A stretch of 64,000 nucleotides of DNA from Earliella scabrosa (Eukaryota; Basidiomycota; Agaricomycetes; Polyporales; Polyporaceae). Where the stretch lies: the NCBI GenBank assembly GCA_022605405.1, contig JABYQQ010000003.1, positions 1,736,001 through 1,800,000 of the forward strand, written 5' to 3'. Of the stretch, positions 36,821-49,770 are shown piece after piece. The notes beneath the pieces are model-generated. The model was not told where the DNA came from and did not search any database. It was given only the letters and a program-made list of their open reading frames with translations. The position numbers and the translations under genes were made by a program. Positions within the stretch are counted from its first letter, which is position 1, and every line of letters starts with the position of its first letter.

Positions 36821-37882
36821 GCGCTGATGAGGAAGTAATTAGCACGCAGACATGCGTGAGTATGGACAGAAGCATACTGGGGACGAGCTTAGTGGATCAT
36901 CGCTTCGATCGAGCGCTGACAGGACAGGCAGTTGTTCATTGCTTTCTGATTTGCTGAGATGACCCTGGGGTCGGTGGGAGTTATCCCAGGAAAGCGGAAG
37001 GGACTCGATGGGTTCGTTCTTCATATGCTGGCAGCGTGGAAAGTGGCGGTCAGTGAACAGCCAGATTGTACCGAAACCGGAAAATTTTCGATGGACAGCC
37101 AAGACATCTTGATCTCGTCGCGTTATCTCACTTGGTTGCACGTGGATTGCAATGGCAATGTGACAAAGTGCTGCCCACATGAAACGCGGGTGTACTGTAC
37201 AGAAATGAATGTGCTATTACAATTGTACTACAGTGAAGAGGAAGAGGGGCTGTGCGCATGCCCGCCGGAAACTAACCTGATCCTCGAATGGCAGACGTCT
37301 CCATAGCAGATAGCGAGTCTAGCTCTACACCACGTAGAACGTGATGTACAGCGATGCTAAGCGAGAAGGCGGAGAGTGTGTGAGATTGGGAGAAGGGGCA
37401 CACAGGGATGAGGAAGGTGGAAGAGAGGCGAGAAGAGAGAACGCCCGATAACACTAGCCGAAGGTGGCTGTGTCTAGCGCTTATTGAGTTCCCGCGCGGC
37501 TCGGCTGACCCTAATCTAGGGCTTAGTGAGTAACAAAGGCGCGTTAACGTGGCTTATGTAACTTAAAGGGCGCGCTTACGTACACACTTACTGCAGACAA
37601 TCGGAGTTTGAACTTTGTTCCCACGGGGTCAGGTTCGCGTTACACATTTTGGCGGAGAACGTCGCCCTTAAAGGACGATTTCTTCGATTCTCTCATCAAT
37701 CGTAATGAGATGATCTCTGTTGTTAACAGGGGAGAGGTGGCACATGCTCGAGGTACGCTGTTTTGCATCTGTGATGAACGCCATGCACTTATGTTCGTGT
37801 ATCTCTAGTAGAGGCGATATCAAGCGGGTCTACTGCAGCTGTCCACCAACTCAGAGTTGCACTGCCTAGTGCTACTCTGGCC
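36821..37882. other. Intergenic region upstream of Helitron 2
   Basis: No supported gene. A plus frame at 36959-37306 is open but unlike anything known and lacks signs of splicing. Around 37,480-37,600 there are near-repeats (AAAGGCGCGTTAACGT and AAAGGGCGCGCTTACGT), possibly a relic of a transposon end. Confidence 0.35.
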
Positions 37883-40800
37883 ATGCAGCGCGTGTCTGCT
37901 ACCCGGCCCGCGAGTAGTGGGACGACGTTCAACGGTAGACATCTCCATCCAGGTAAGAACGTCTTATCAATTCCCGGTTTAATAGAGAGCTGATCATCAT
38001 TTGTTAATCCTGCGCTAATGCGCTCATGGCCTAACTTGATTGCTATCACCTGAACGTGACCTATTGCGATTGCCTACATGATTCTGCCTATGTTGTAGAT
38101 GTCGTACAATCTTACACATCTTCATTGTCTGATGGACCCTCACACGGTGATCCAGAGAGCTTGGAAGCATTTATGATTGTGACTTTTAATGGACAGCTCT
38201 ACAAAACCCGTCGCACAGTCACTTCTTCCCAGATGAATGCGGTATTCAAATTTAAATGTGCTCTCCGACTGGCGAAGGGTCAACGACTTGAAGCAGGAGA
38301 CATTATATTTAAGTGCACCGTTCGCGAGATCATGAAACTGTATGACCACTGGACAGCTGTGGATCTTCGAAGAATAGCTGTGGAACATGGCATTCATGTG
38401 TCGAACGACATGTCCATCGCCACGTTAAAATATCATCTCACTGCTCATGAATGTCTGATATCATGCTCTGGGTACGAGTATGTATTCAGTATGCTTAAGA
38501 CCGTACGGCGAACCTTGAATCATTCAGAAACCCGTGTCTCTTCAGCAAGAATTGATACAACAACTCGCCGCTCCGCCGGTAATGATGATTCTTCGATAGA
38601 CGGTCCCTGCAGTGGAAGTAATGACCCTGATGACACACCTAGTAATGGTAGTATAGTTGAAGACAGTGATAACCACACCCCTGAATATCTTGCAGTCGCA
38701 AGTAATGGACTGAAACAAGCTATACTGAAGGAATGGGAGCATACTATGTCAGTAGAGCAGTTAACTCAACTTGTCTGTGCGGTGTGTGCACGTATGGTTG
38801 ATCGAGAGAAGATAGTCATTGTCAATCCAACAAAGATTAATCTTCGCCTGTTACAGAATAACGATCTGCCGTCGCATTTGAGGCCAACTAGCTATGCATT
38901 TGACATATATGACCAAGCCATCCTGCATCCACGAGGTATGACGCGCACTGACATTAAGGCAGATTTGCAGATCTGCAAGGAGTGCTCTCGAGATTTGAAA
39001 AAGCGTCAACGTATGCCCAAGTACGCACTCGCAAACTGGCTGTATTATGCTTATGATAGGCTGCCAGCCAATATTCAGACTGCATTCAAAGAGGCGACAT
39101 GGACCGAGAAGGTGCTCATTTCACGTGCACGAGCCAGCCGCATATCGTTTCGCTTTAGCTCCAAGCCAGGACACCAGTTGTATGGCAGTGATCCAAGAGC
39201 TTCCCAGCGTTATACCCGCGGCAATGTTGCCATCCACCCTCAAGATGCTACTCATCTTAATGATGTTTTGCCCCCTTCAACTGAAGTGGTAAGAGACATG
39301 ATATGTGCTGTATTTATAAGTGGTCATGCTAAAGTGACTGAAGACACCATCAGAGATTTACAGCCAGAGCCAATGCTTGCGCGTAAATCACGGCTAAAAT
39401 GTATGATTGATTTTCTATTGTCCAGTAACAGTCACTATGCGCCTGGTGGTCAATTTCGGGGATATAGCCAGCAAAACATGGATGCCTTGTTTGATCGTGA
39501 AGCCCTGACTACAGATGCATGCATACCCTGTGGTATAGAAATTGGATGTCTACAAAATAATGATGCCGTAGATGCTGCTACTTCAGGCTATGTTCCAGGA
39601 GAAGATACAGAACCACCCGAAGGCAGTCCGGGAATACTTATGGACAGCATTGGTTATTTGCATAGTGATGAGACACCCTTGAACACCACCCAAATGAAAG
39701 TGCATGCCCTGAAACATTGTCTAAGTGGTGGTAACTTTGTGCAGTCCCGGGCAGGTAGTCAGTTCATTGCTGATTTTGAAAATCCATCACTTCTTACTTG
39801 GCTATACCCATATCTAGATCCATGGGGCATTGGAGGATTTTTTGAACCTCGACGAACACGTCCTCTGACACTTGATGAGCAGTTGAAATATTTGCTCACT
39901 GTATGTGATTCATCATTCCGAAAAGATCCAGACTTTGCATTTGTATATTACAACATCCGACAAAAAAAGCTGTCTTTGATTCAGTGAGATTTCGTGTTCC
40001 AGCCTCACAGCGTGAACATATTGTTGGTCAACTTCTGGCGCTGAATCTTACTACCCTTGATGCTTTATATGAGAAATACAAACACAATCCATCATATCAT
40101 CCAGAAAGTCAGGAGGAGAAGGAAATGCTGGCTCTATTGGCCCGGGTAAATGCTATTTCACATGATTTGCCGGGTACCAATGGATATAAAACTGCACTCC
40201 GGAATCAGATACGCTCTCTTATTAACTACAAAGGCACACCTACTTTGTTTGTGACTCTCAATCCATCTGATATTCATAATCCTATTGTTGCACTACTGGC
40301 TGGACAGGAGGTGACAGTTGAGCAGGCAACACGGGGTGAAGAGCTGGCTCGCTGGCAAAGAAAGCTCATAGCAGCACAAAATCCAGATGCATGTGCCAGA
40401 TTTTTTCACAAAATTATATCTGGATTTATACACACAGTTCTGCGTTATGGACGTCCAGGTAGAGGGCTTTTTGGAAAATGTACTGGCTATTTTGGCACAG
40501 TAGAGGCACAGGGCCGTGGGACACTACATTGTCATATGCTCATTTGGCTGGAGGGACATCCATCACCACAAAAGCTGCGGGACATGATGGCTGAATCCAG
40601 TGAATATCAACAAGCTATGTTCTCTTGGCTGGAGTCCATTATCAAATGTGAGCTCCTCAGCACTACTAATGTGATTGAACAGTTGAATGGATCTCCACTG
40701 CCACGGCCAGAAATTGATAGCTCATTACCACATCCAGGAACACGCACTGCGCCATCTATTGAGGCTTTTGCTGATCCAGAACAATTTAGATTGGCTTGTG

Positions 40801-43800
40801 ATTTGTTTGTTGATGACCTTGTGAAGGCATATAACTGGCATGAACATCAGAGCACTTGTTTTAAATATACATCACCAGGCCAGATTCCAAAGGATCCAAA
40901 AGAGCGAGATGCACTATGTCGTATGCGCATGGATGGAGTAACACGTGCACTGACTACTCTTGACAGTGAGACTGGCTCCATACTGCTGAGGCGATGGCAT
41001 CCCCATATAACTAATTTCAATGACTTTGTCATCTTTCTTATTAAGTCAAATATGGATATCAAGTTTATTGGATCAGGAGAAGCAGCGAAAGCACTTGTTT
41101 ACTATATTACTGACTACATTACCAAAGCATCAGTCTCTACTCATGTTGGCCTGGCTGCACTGACTTATGCCATTAAGAAAACTAATGAAGTTATGCCACA
41201 TATGAATGATGACCAGGAGCGGATCACTCGTAGTGCACTTACAGCAACTATAAATCGCATGATGTCTCGTCAGGAGATTTCACACCAACAGGTTATGAGC
41301 TATCTGGTTGGAGGCGGTGATGCTTATAGTAGCCATACCTTCAAGCTCCTTCATTGGCGTGCCTTTGATCGTTTATTTACACAGCATGAAAATGTGGATG
41401 CAGCCAATGATAGCATATCTACAGATGCAGTTACAAGTAACTCGACAGCACTCTCTGGAGATATTGAGATGTCTGATGGAACACTTTATGCAGAGAACTC
41501 TGCTGACATATCCATGGATGAGGATGAGGATGAAAATGTAACATTGACTCTTGGACCTGGTTCTATTGGAGCTGTGAATCAGCAGCAAGACTACATTTTC
41601 CGCCCTATAAGTGAGCCATTTGAACGTATGTGTCTTTATGAATTTGTGGGCTCTGTTGAGAAAATTGCAAAACGTCGGAATACACATGAGGAGTACAATG
41701 ATGAAGACACAGTTGCATCTTCAAGAGCTCAAGCACGAGGCCTGTTTAGCTCAAATTTACACACACAGTATAAGACGCATGCTCTCAGACAACGTGTAGA
41801 TTTTGCTGTTCCTGTTATTTTGGGTGACCGTATACCCAGATCAGATCGTACTGACGAAGAAAAGGAAAAATGGGCACGTGTGATGCTAATTCTTTTTGTT
41901 CCATGGCGACAGCCATCTGATTTGCATAATAATGGTGAATTATGGTATGATGCATACATCCGGCAGCAAAGCTACATTTCTGATCAGCACAAAGATATTA
42001 TTGGTCACATGAATGTATTGTCAGAATGTCGGGATGTGCGAGATGCACACAGTGCAGCCAGAAGAAATAAATCTAATACTGTGTTGAGAGACTGGACAGA
42101 GAGTGACACAGAGGACAATGAGGATACACTCTATGATATAGCTCCATACTGTGCAAGAACTGTCTGTCATGATCCAGGTGACAAAATGCAATCTCAGATG
42201 CTTTTGGATGACACAATAGGACAGCCTGCTCGTGTGGCATTTGATCATTGTTTTGACTACAGTCATGTCAATAATGATACTGCCAGCAGCTCTGCCACCA
42301 GTCTACATACATCGTTGGAATCACGACAAATGCAGTCTGATGATGACAAGGTTCTGGAGCAGCACATGAAAGTAATGAGGCGGTTAAAACGTGTCCGCAA
42401 GCCTGAAATGAATGCAACCAGTGAACCATCATCAAAGCGCAGACGTGTTCACACTCATGCTGTTATTGAGCAGATGGAAACCACCGTAATTGCTAGTTCT
42501 TCTGGAGATAGCACAAATGATGGTCCAATTTATAGTATAGCCAGAACCAGAGATGTTATAGAACAGGTTGTGCAAGAGATGGGCCTGTATACCAATTCAG
42601 AACAAGAGCGTGCATTCCGAATTGTCGGTGAACATATTAAACGGGGTGGTGGAGACCAGCTTATGATGTATATCGCAGGTGTTGGAGGAACTGGAAAAAG
42701 CCATGTTGTGAAATCTATCCTGCGATTATTTGAACTGCTCAACAGATCGCACGAAGTGTTAGTGGGAGCACCAACTGGTGTGGCTGCAGTAAATATTGGT
42801 GGCTATACAATTCATTCATTAACCATGCTGAACTCACATAGCAAAGATGCAATTGCCGCATTGCAGAAAATGTGGGCACGAGTACGGTACTTTATCATTG
42901 ATGAGGTGTCAATGATTGGAGCTACCATGCTTGCCAAAATTTCAAATCGCCTCCAGCAAGCAAAAGGCCAAAATGGAGACATGGCTTCTGCACCATTTGG
43001 TGGTACGCACATGATATTCACTGGAGATTTTGGTCAGTTGCGGCCAGTCAAGGAAGTCTCATTGTATGATCATCGACTTGTCAAACATCCAGCCATGCAG
43101 TTCGGTCAGACCATATCTGGGGTAAATGCTCTCAAAGGTGCATACTTGTGGCGACTTGTAAAGACAGTGGTTAAACTAACAAAAAATCAAAGGCAAATAG
43201 ATGATCCAGTGTACGCAGACCTATTGAACCGTGTCCGTTTGGGCGAGGGCCGTGGCCAACATCTTCACCATACAGATGAATTGTCAGATGTTGAGATACT
43301 GTACAAGCGGATTGCTCATGAAGTGTTCAGAGGTAATCCAGACATTCTTCCTCAGTTTGCAGATGCACCCATCATTGTTGGCTCAAAGTCGTTAAGAGAT
43401 GTACTAAATGTAAGACGGGCATATCACCATGCACAGTCACTCGGACAGTATGCCCATGTATATCATTCAAAGGACCGTATGGGTAGAGCACCTGTCCCTA
43501 AGCGCTTGCAGAGCCCATTGTGGAGTGTGCCCTCCAATAAGTGTAATGATTCACCGGGTCGACTTATACTTTTTCCGGGTATGAGAGTTATGGTCAAAGA
43601 AAACCTAGCGTTCACTCTTGGTCTGGTTAATGGTGCTGAAGGAACAGTTGAGCGCATTTTGTGGGAACAAGATGGCAGTCAACGATATGCCTCAGTAGCA
43701 TACATCCGTGTGCCAGGTGCCGGAAAGACATGTGATGACCTTGCTGAGGACGTTGTTCCCATATTTCCTGAAATAACCAGCTTTAGAGTCACTATGGTAG

Positions 43801-44141
43801 TCAATGGCCGTTCTATAAGCAAGTACATCTCCCGTCGACAGCTTCCGTTGGTCCCAGCATATGCATACACAGACTACAAAAGTCAAGGAAAGTCACTTAC
43901 CCGTGCTGTAATAGACATTGAAACAGCGAACAAGTTGCAGGGTGTTTATGTGATGCTGTCAAGGGTACGAACATTAGACGGCCTGTTGGTTATGCGACCC
44001 TTTTCAACAGCAGCATTGTGTAGACGTCTCTCTGAGGAGCTTCGAGCAGAGCTGCAACGGATAGATGACCTGTCTGAATCAACACAAATAGAATTTGAGC
44101 GTTATCTTGTTGTACAGGCACAGGATACATCACTAAACTAG
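37883..44141 (+). mobile_element. Helitron 2: RepHel transposase, split by a one-base frame break in an A7 run
   Basis: Exon 1 is 37883-37952 (MQRVSATRPASSGTTFNG) and exon 2 starts at 38099 in phase (146-nt intron). The frame runs to TGA at 39985-39987. The correct continuation lies one frame over, from the A7 run at 39962-39968, giving ...KKAVFDSVRFRVPASQRE and then an open frame to TAG at 44139-44141. Features in order: Cys motifs CAVCARM and CKECSRDL; Rep HUH-type GRGTLHCHMLIWL (~40,510-40,550); paired Tyr YYITDYITK (~41,100); helicase Walker A GVGGTGKSHV (~42,685), FIIDEVSMIG, GDFGQLRPV, LTKNQRQ, DYKSQGKS and MLSRVRTLDG. Unlike Helitron 1 there is no peptidase tail, so this is a different family. 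An 8-A tract, a -1 frameshift at A AAA AAG, or a sequence error would restore the product. Termini not located. Confidence 0.92.
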
Positions 44142-44225
44142 GATCACATTCGAGCCGTCTGACCAACATAAGTTACGATCATGGACAAATGCAACAATAG
44201 ACTCACTAGACAGAGTTGAGAATCT

Positions 44226-44853
44226 CTACACTTCATCTTCATGGACGCGGCTTGTCCATCGTGCAGATAGAACATGGAGTCTGATGCCCGTTGAACACAG
44301 GTTAGAAAATTGTGATGTAATCATATGTAACATACCTGTAGTAGACATGAACGTAGAGACGCGCCAGTGTTGTGCACGACAGCCACAGGAGGATTGAGAG
44401 AACCAATGGCAGACGAAGAGATGTTGCAGGCATGATGCAGTTGATGGCAGAAAAGAAGGGTGTGCGGGCTGCGCTGATCGTGTGACGATTGCTGAGCTCC
44501 CATCCATATACAACCACTTCGTTATTGCTGGTAACATCTCCAGGTGTGTCGAGAACAATGATGCTCTCCATGTCCCCCGTGAATCGATTTGCGATGATAA
44601 GTGGAGTGCTGAGGGGCGCTGGAGATTCCAGTACTAGATGGATCGAGGTTGGCATACGGTCTTGATTGGGAAACCGTGGTTGGTACTGCGCAAGGCCCAG
44701 AGCCACGATGTGAGCATCGTGTAGCTCAGGTCGCCAATGCAGCCTGGTAGGATTCGGCTCTGTGTAGTGTTGACCAAGATAGTCAGAGGAAAGCATTCGG
44801 ATTGTCAGAATGTTGGATGGAACACGATAGAAGTAGGAGGGTTGTTGAGTCAT
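44226..44853 (-). CDS. Small hypothetical protein with a C-terminal membrane helix
   Basis: Minus strand, ATG at 44853 (MTQQPSYFYRVPSNILTIRM). Exon 1 runs to 44336, then a 55-nt intron (44281-44335, GTATGT...CATCAG) and a last exon 44226-44280 ending VHEDEV-stop. The protein has ~190 residues: a globular part (HIVALGLAQYQPRFPNQDRM, MESIIVLDTPGDVT), one strongly hydrophobic stretch (LPLVLSILLWLSCTTLARLY) and a short charged tail, suggesting a membrane-anchored protein. It lies only 85 bases after the Helitron 2 stop on the opposite strand, so it may be carried by the Helitron or be host sequence beyond its end. No family recognised. Confidence 0.55.
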
Positions 44854-45089
44854 GATGAATGGTGTGGGTAGGGTTGCAAAGCAACACTTTGTGCAAACTG
44901 AGAGATTATCGGAGCGCACAGTGCTTGTATATATGTGTTTGTATTTGTGTACATTTATCAATATTGACACATGTCAGATTTTGGTAATTTCAGCAATCTA
45001 AACATCACAGATTGCGACAGCTTGAAGGTCTTTGTTGCAGTGATGTCCAGCAGTAACAAGCATGTAGTGTTCAATACTTCAAAATTATA

Positions 45090-45900
45090 CTACAGTGGAC
45101 GAGGATACAAACGACCAATGGTATCAATCTCGAACCAACCGCTGCTGGCTGGCTCACGAGCACTTGCACTACGGCGATATACTCTGGCTGCCACGAGCAC
45201 AAGATCATCGACAACCAAATCAGTGACACACATCCGCTGCATACCTCCAGCAATGCTAGTGCTGGAAGCTGTATCCAGAACTATCACCGGCTATATATAA
45301 TGTAAGAACAAGTATTCCCACAGATCTGGTATAAGTACGTACCCATCTTTGACCTGTATGACCATACTCTGTGCGCACAGCAGTCAGGAGTAGTGGTTCG
45401 GTGTTGTCTATGGTCAACAGTTCATTAGATGTGTGGCATCATCTTAATGCATTGCAGATATTATAACGCACCAAATGGTTTACCGCAGACCTCATGTAAA
45501 TCCCTGAGCTTCTCAACATCAAACGCACGAAGAAGTTCAATCTTGATAGTGGTTGTTGGCAGCGGAGTCTTGCTATTGGCAGCTACCTGAAGTTCTGCCA
45601 GGTGGCCAACTGCAACGACAAGCACTGGTTTATCCTGCCAGTGGATGCATTCAAGCAATGAGCTACTTGTGCACGGACCCCAGGAAAGCGAGGGCTTGAT
45701 CTGTGAGAGAGCAAAAATGGCACCCTCTCGGCTACAAAAGTCGAGATAATTTGCACGAACAAAGCTGTCATCTATGTCAGAGTGATTTCTGTGTTGCTGT
45801 AGAGCAATGTCACATACTCAACAATTGCCTGAGGTATCCACTGTCGACGTTCAAATCCACCAAGAGCTGGTCGGACTGCTGACTGAGGTGTAGCCATCAT
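45090..45900 (-). CDS. Four-exon hypothetical protein, with an apparent 29-nt intron
   Basis: Minus strand, ATG at 45900 (MMATPQSAVRPALGGFERRQ). Exons are 45818-45900, 45472-45788, 45343-45407 and 45090-45290. Phase is kept at every junction: IVE/NHSDIDDSF, CGKPF/DNTEPLLL, GQRW/PVIVLDTASS. The first intron (45789-45817, GTATGT...CACAG) would be only 29 nt, the others 64 and 52 nt. The ~220-residue protein is soluble and of mixed composition (VLVVAVGHLAELQVAANSKT, MCVTDLVVDDLVLVAARVYR). It resembles the neighbour at 44226-44853 in size and in VIVLDT/IIVLDT, which may or may not reflect common origin. Function unknown. Confidence 0.55.
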
Positions 45901-46437
45901 GGTAGAAGGTTGGGGGAAAACTGTGTGCGAGTGTGCAGCTGGTTGTTTATAATATGTACTCTCAAACTTAGTAAGCATGTGTCCCTCATGTGATGTGCAA
46001 ATTTTCAGAACACATGACACTGACCATGATGAGCAATGACAGAGTGTGTGACCATCATTCCTGACTTTGTTCTCAGCAGTGTGAGATTACTATTTCCATA
46101 TGTATGCTATGGTGCCTGGCTTTCACATGCTAATTCTATTGTGCTATTGTGGCTATACTTTCTAGCACTTGCATGAAATGCCTTATACATTAGCCTAGGC
46201 AGCCATATCCACAATATAGTATCTACGAAAGGTTTCATAAAGAGAGTGAACTTTGCAATAAGCGATATAAAATGTCTCTTAGTGCTGTACTCACATTAAG
46301 TATTTAGTTAATCAACTGCAATGTCCAGTGCTCATATATCCAGATTTGTCCAATGTTTTCTAGTGCACAGCAATAGACAGGCAAAGCAAGCAACACCGTG
46401 CTAATCAAGAAATTAAAAGCAGAACACGTGATCTGAG

Positions 46438-47539
46438 ATGGCATCAGCCTTGTTCTATTTCTATTCTGGTCATGCTCTGCTTCCTGCTTCCAGCCACCAC
46501 AGTTACGTGGCGCATCGATCATACATGGCTGAACCAAATCAATTATCTTGGGCACTGGATCATGCCAATTGCAGCGAGGACATCAACGCCGGAAGTGTGA
46601 CGGCACAAGTACGTAATATAGAGTCTAACTTCAATACATAGTGTTGACATCTAGTATTCTACAGTTGAGAGACGAGCACAATCTGCAATCTCTGTCTAAT
46701 GATCTGTCCACATTCTACTGTTGGTGACTTGTCTCTTGATCTTCAAGCTATCTTCTGTCTAAGTGGCAATGTTTATCAGATTATCCCACAATAGCGACCA
46801 CTCAGGCCTTGTCCCATGCTCAGCCCTTATCGTTTGGTGTTGGACCACTTGACCCCTATGTCCATCCATTACCTGATGTCTTGAACGAGGGTGTCTATGG
46901 TCAAACAAACGAGCCAGAGATACTGTCAACTATGCAATCTCCATTTCCATTGGTATATCTCCCGCCTGCTCTTGACGCTCCTATATGGTATGATAATGAC
47001 ATTTCTTGTGAGCTCTCCAGTGCACTATGACTTGCAGGATAATTATTCAATCTTATACAGCGGATCCAAACCATGCACTTACCCTGAACGCATTTTCTTC
47101 TCATCCCAACCATCAAAACCCAGACAGTAGTGGTCATTCTCAGCAAACGCATCCGCTACCAATGGTTGGGCATGAAGCTCCGCTGTTCACCTATACTCCG
47201 TTGTCTATCTCAACCTCAGCACGAACACCAAACAAAGAAGAGAGACACAAGTCACAGTACAAACGCATCAAATACACTGTTGAGCAGTTGACCACACTTG
47301 AAAGTGCATTCAAGATCAACATGTACCCTACTGCGAGTCAGAAAGAGGAACTCGCAAAACAAATTAATGTCTCAAAGCACCAAGTTCACGTCTGGTCCGT
47401 CTGTTCTATATGTGATCATAGACAATTGTGTTAACACTATTGATTGGTATACAGGTTTCAAAATGAACGCACAAAGGCACGCAAGAAACATCATGGTAAC
47501 ACACATGCAACACAGTCCACCATAGGTCCACAAGAGTGA
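46438..47539 (+). CDS. Homeodomain transcription factor
   Basis: Exons 46438-46608, 46665-46705, 46748-47007, 47061-47394, 47455-47539; introns are 56, 42, 53 and 60 nt. Translation could also start at 46525 (MAEPNQLSWAL). The N-terminal two thirds are His/Pro/Ser/Tyr-rich and probably disordered. Near the C-terminus is a canonical-length 60-residue homeodomain. Helix 1 has YTVEQLTTLESAF, helix 2 SQKEELAKQI, and the recognition helix KHQVHVWFQNERTKARKK is split by the last intron after VW. W48, F49, Q50, N51 and R53 are kept; position 52, usually Arg, is Glu. A basic stretch follows, then the stop. It should bind DNA in the nucleus. No second homeodomain gene or MIP gene is nearby, so a mating-type A locus is not supported. 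Confidence 0.85.
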
Positions 47540-48403
47540 ATGCTGCCGTCTATGCTGTACGTCGTATCTATATCATCACTTCACTATACATAACTTATAA
47601 CATTCAGAGCCAATACATCCATGTATCTCAGTGAAATCAATGTATGATTCTATATGTCATGAATGTTACACATCCATGTTATATGTTCCGATGCAGTTGA
47701 ACTGTGAAACAGGAGGCGCATGTTTAACTTATTGAGTGTCAATATCTCCTTACTTAGACATCGTGCACAGCCACCACTCTCCCCTAGCTTAGCTTCGGAC
47801 TACCACCATCTCTCCTGAGTTTGTGTTTCTCTGCAACTCCCTCTTGCGTACTTCCCCTGCAACCTGTGACCCCAAGACCCTGCGACTCGGAGACTTAGGG
47901 CTGCAACTGTGACCTGAGATCATTGTCTGCAGCTCTCCCGTGTCGATACATATTCTTTCATTCTCCCTCCTTAAGTTTCGACTGTGTGAATTAGCAGAGG
48001 CGACGACCGTATCATCTTTCATCCGCTAGCGTGCTTCTCGGGTTTCCCTGCAGAGCCCAGACACTCCAGAGTTTCATCAACATCTACCAGCCAGTGTACC
48101 TAGTTACACATCCGTCTACCGTAGGGCCCAGGCCTCGAGGGCAATTAACAAGTGACTCAAAAATTGTTCAGTAGAGGTTCTGGCACAAGTCAGAGGGCAG
48201 AACTCTGAATTGGTGAGCTGTAATCAGTGATGTTGTCATCTTGAATACATTGTCTGTCTCCGTAACTGACCATATATTCAAGAGCAGTGTGTGTGTGCAC
48301 GTGATCTGATTACTCATAGACATGGGTGTTCCGTCGTCTGCATTTGAACGTTGATCTTGACCACAACCATCACATCAACCCGTCTCAACTTTATCAGACA
48401 TCT
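47540..48403. other. Intergenic region between the homeodomain gene and the duplicated genes
   Basis: No supported gene or RNA. From about 48,301 the sequence is shared with the second copy at 50,876 (see repeats), so the duplication includes roughly 100 bases of upstream sequence, including an ATG-plus-SSAFE reading present in both copies that does not splice in phase into the gene. Confidence 0.45.
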
Positions 48404-49770
48404 ATGGATCTTGCTCTAATTTGCGACATGACTGCGACATACAACTCAAATGGCCAGTCTGGACCTGATAAAGTGAGTGGTTTGTGCGCAACTCTCCAAC
48501 AATCATTCCCACAAGTCTGTAGCCCCCATGCGATGCAACGATGCTCGACTCTGTGGGTAGCGAGATCTCTGGAGAGTATGGCAAGACAGGTACGTGATCT
48601 GCTACTCTCCACGCAGTCTGCTGTGTTCAGTGCATACATTGCAGATGAACGCGAGGTGTCAGTTGCGTCTCCGACATCTCTCTATGGTACGTTCATTACC
48701 GTTGCATGCTTGCTATGGCCATTCATGGCAGGACCAATCCTTGCAGGAGATCAGACATTGGTCGCTGAAGACTCCGGAGACTCCACACAGAGAGATCATT
48801 ACGACACCACGTATGCAACATGTGAGTCACTTACGCATCTCTCTTGCACAATGTTCATGTCTGCATAGCGAGCCCAGCTGTGGTCTATCACCCTCAGATA
48901 TACAGCTGGAACGGAAGACTCTACACCATTCCTGCCCTGCACGACCAAAGTGGTGAGTGATGTTGACGATACTCTGGGCGCTTCACTCAGTCGCATTCCA
49001 TAGGACCCACTCTTCCTCACCACTTCTACAATGGACACTCGAACACCCTCCCAGACATTCAGCACAGTGCGTACTGTGTCTCCAGTTGATCTGCCAAGCA
49101 CTAAAAAATTTTCCAGCAGGTTTGCACACGCAACAGCCAGACGATGACACTATAGGCGGTCGTGTCCGTGCAGACAGTGCTACACCACCAATGAGAGGGT
49201 TACAGCCTGATGGTGATCCAAGTGGTGAGTAACATTCAACATTGACGCATTGCTGTGCTCAGTCGCAACCAGTGGCTGTGGGCCAATGTAACTCAGCATA
49301 TATGTCTTCGTACATGCCACCTCTGGTTGGACATGGTACGCTTCTTCTCTGTTCGTACTGGTACGATTTCTTATGCTCTCCTCAACAGAGCACCATGCTC
49401 AGCAATTTGGCCATACAACTGAGAACGATGTCCATCAACACGTCACAGAGGCGCCCATGGCTGGACTTTTGCCGGACAATGATCAGACGGGTAAGTAGTC
49501 TTTCGTATTATTACTTCACTATGCTTAGTAGGAAATACAAACTACAGCTGCATACCATTATGGACATCCACCGCTGTATCACGCGGGTTCCACATTGCAA
49601 CGTACGCACCACGTCTCTATCATAGACAAATAACCGCTCACTCTGCAGTCGACAGACCACGCGTCAGGTGGCTATGCCCATTACGGTGTTACTGAACAGT
49701 CTATGTCTGCTCTGCAGCCACATGCGTATCCAACCAGTGAGTCTTGCCTGACATGATCGCTCTTCACGCT
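48301..49770 (+). repeat. Tandem segmental duplication, copy 1
   Basis: About 1.47 kb matches 50,876-52,345 at a constant offset of 2,575 bases with scattered substitutions, increasingly many towards the 3' end. It covers the 5' part of the micro-exon gene. Similarity fades shortly after the intron that follows ...ALQPHAYPT. Confidence 0.95.

Noticed and set aside
44142..44225. CTAG near the Helitron 2 stop as the Helitron 3' terminus
   Set aside because: No hairpin lies 10-15 bases upstream, and CTAG is too short to mean much alone.
46438..47539. Mating-type A locus (HD1/HD2)
   Set aside because: Only one homeodomain gene is visible, with no divergent partner and no MIP or beta-flanking gene nearby.
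48326..48868. A 180-codon unspliced frame in each duplicated copy (also 50895-51443)
   Set aside because: The intron-like segments it crosses start GTGAGT/GTACGT and end AG. Splicing them gives a longer, phase-consistent protein, and the unspliced frame needs a non-ATG start in copy 1.
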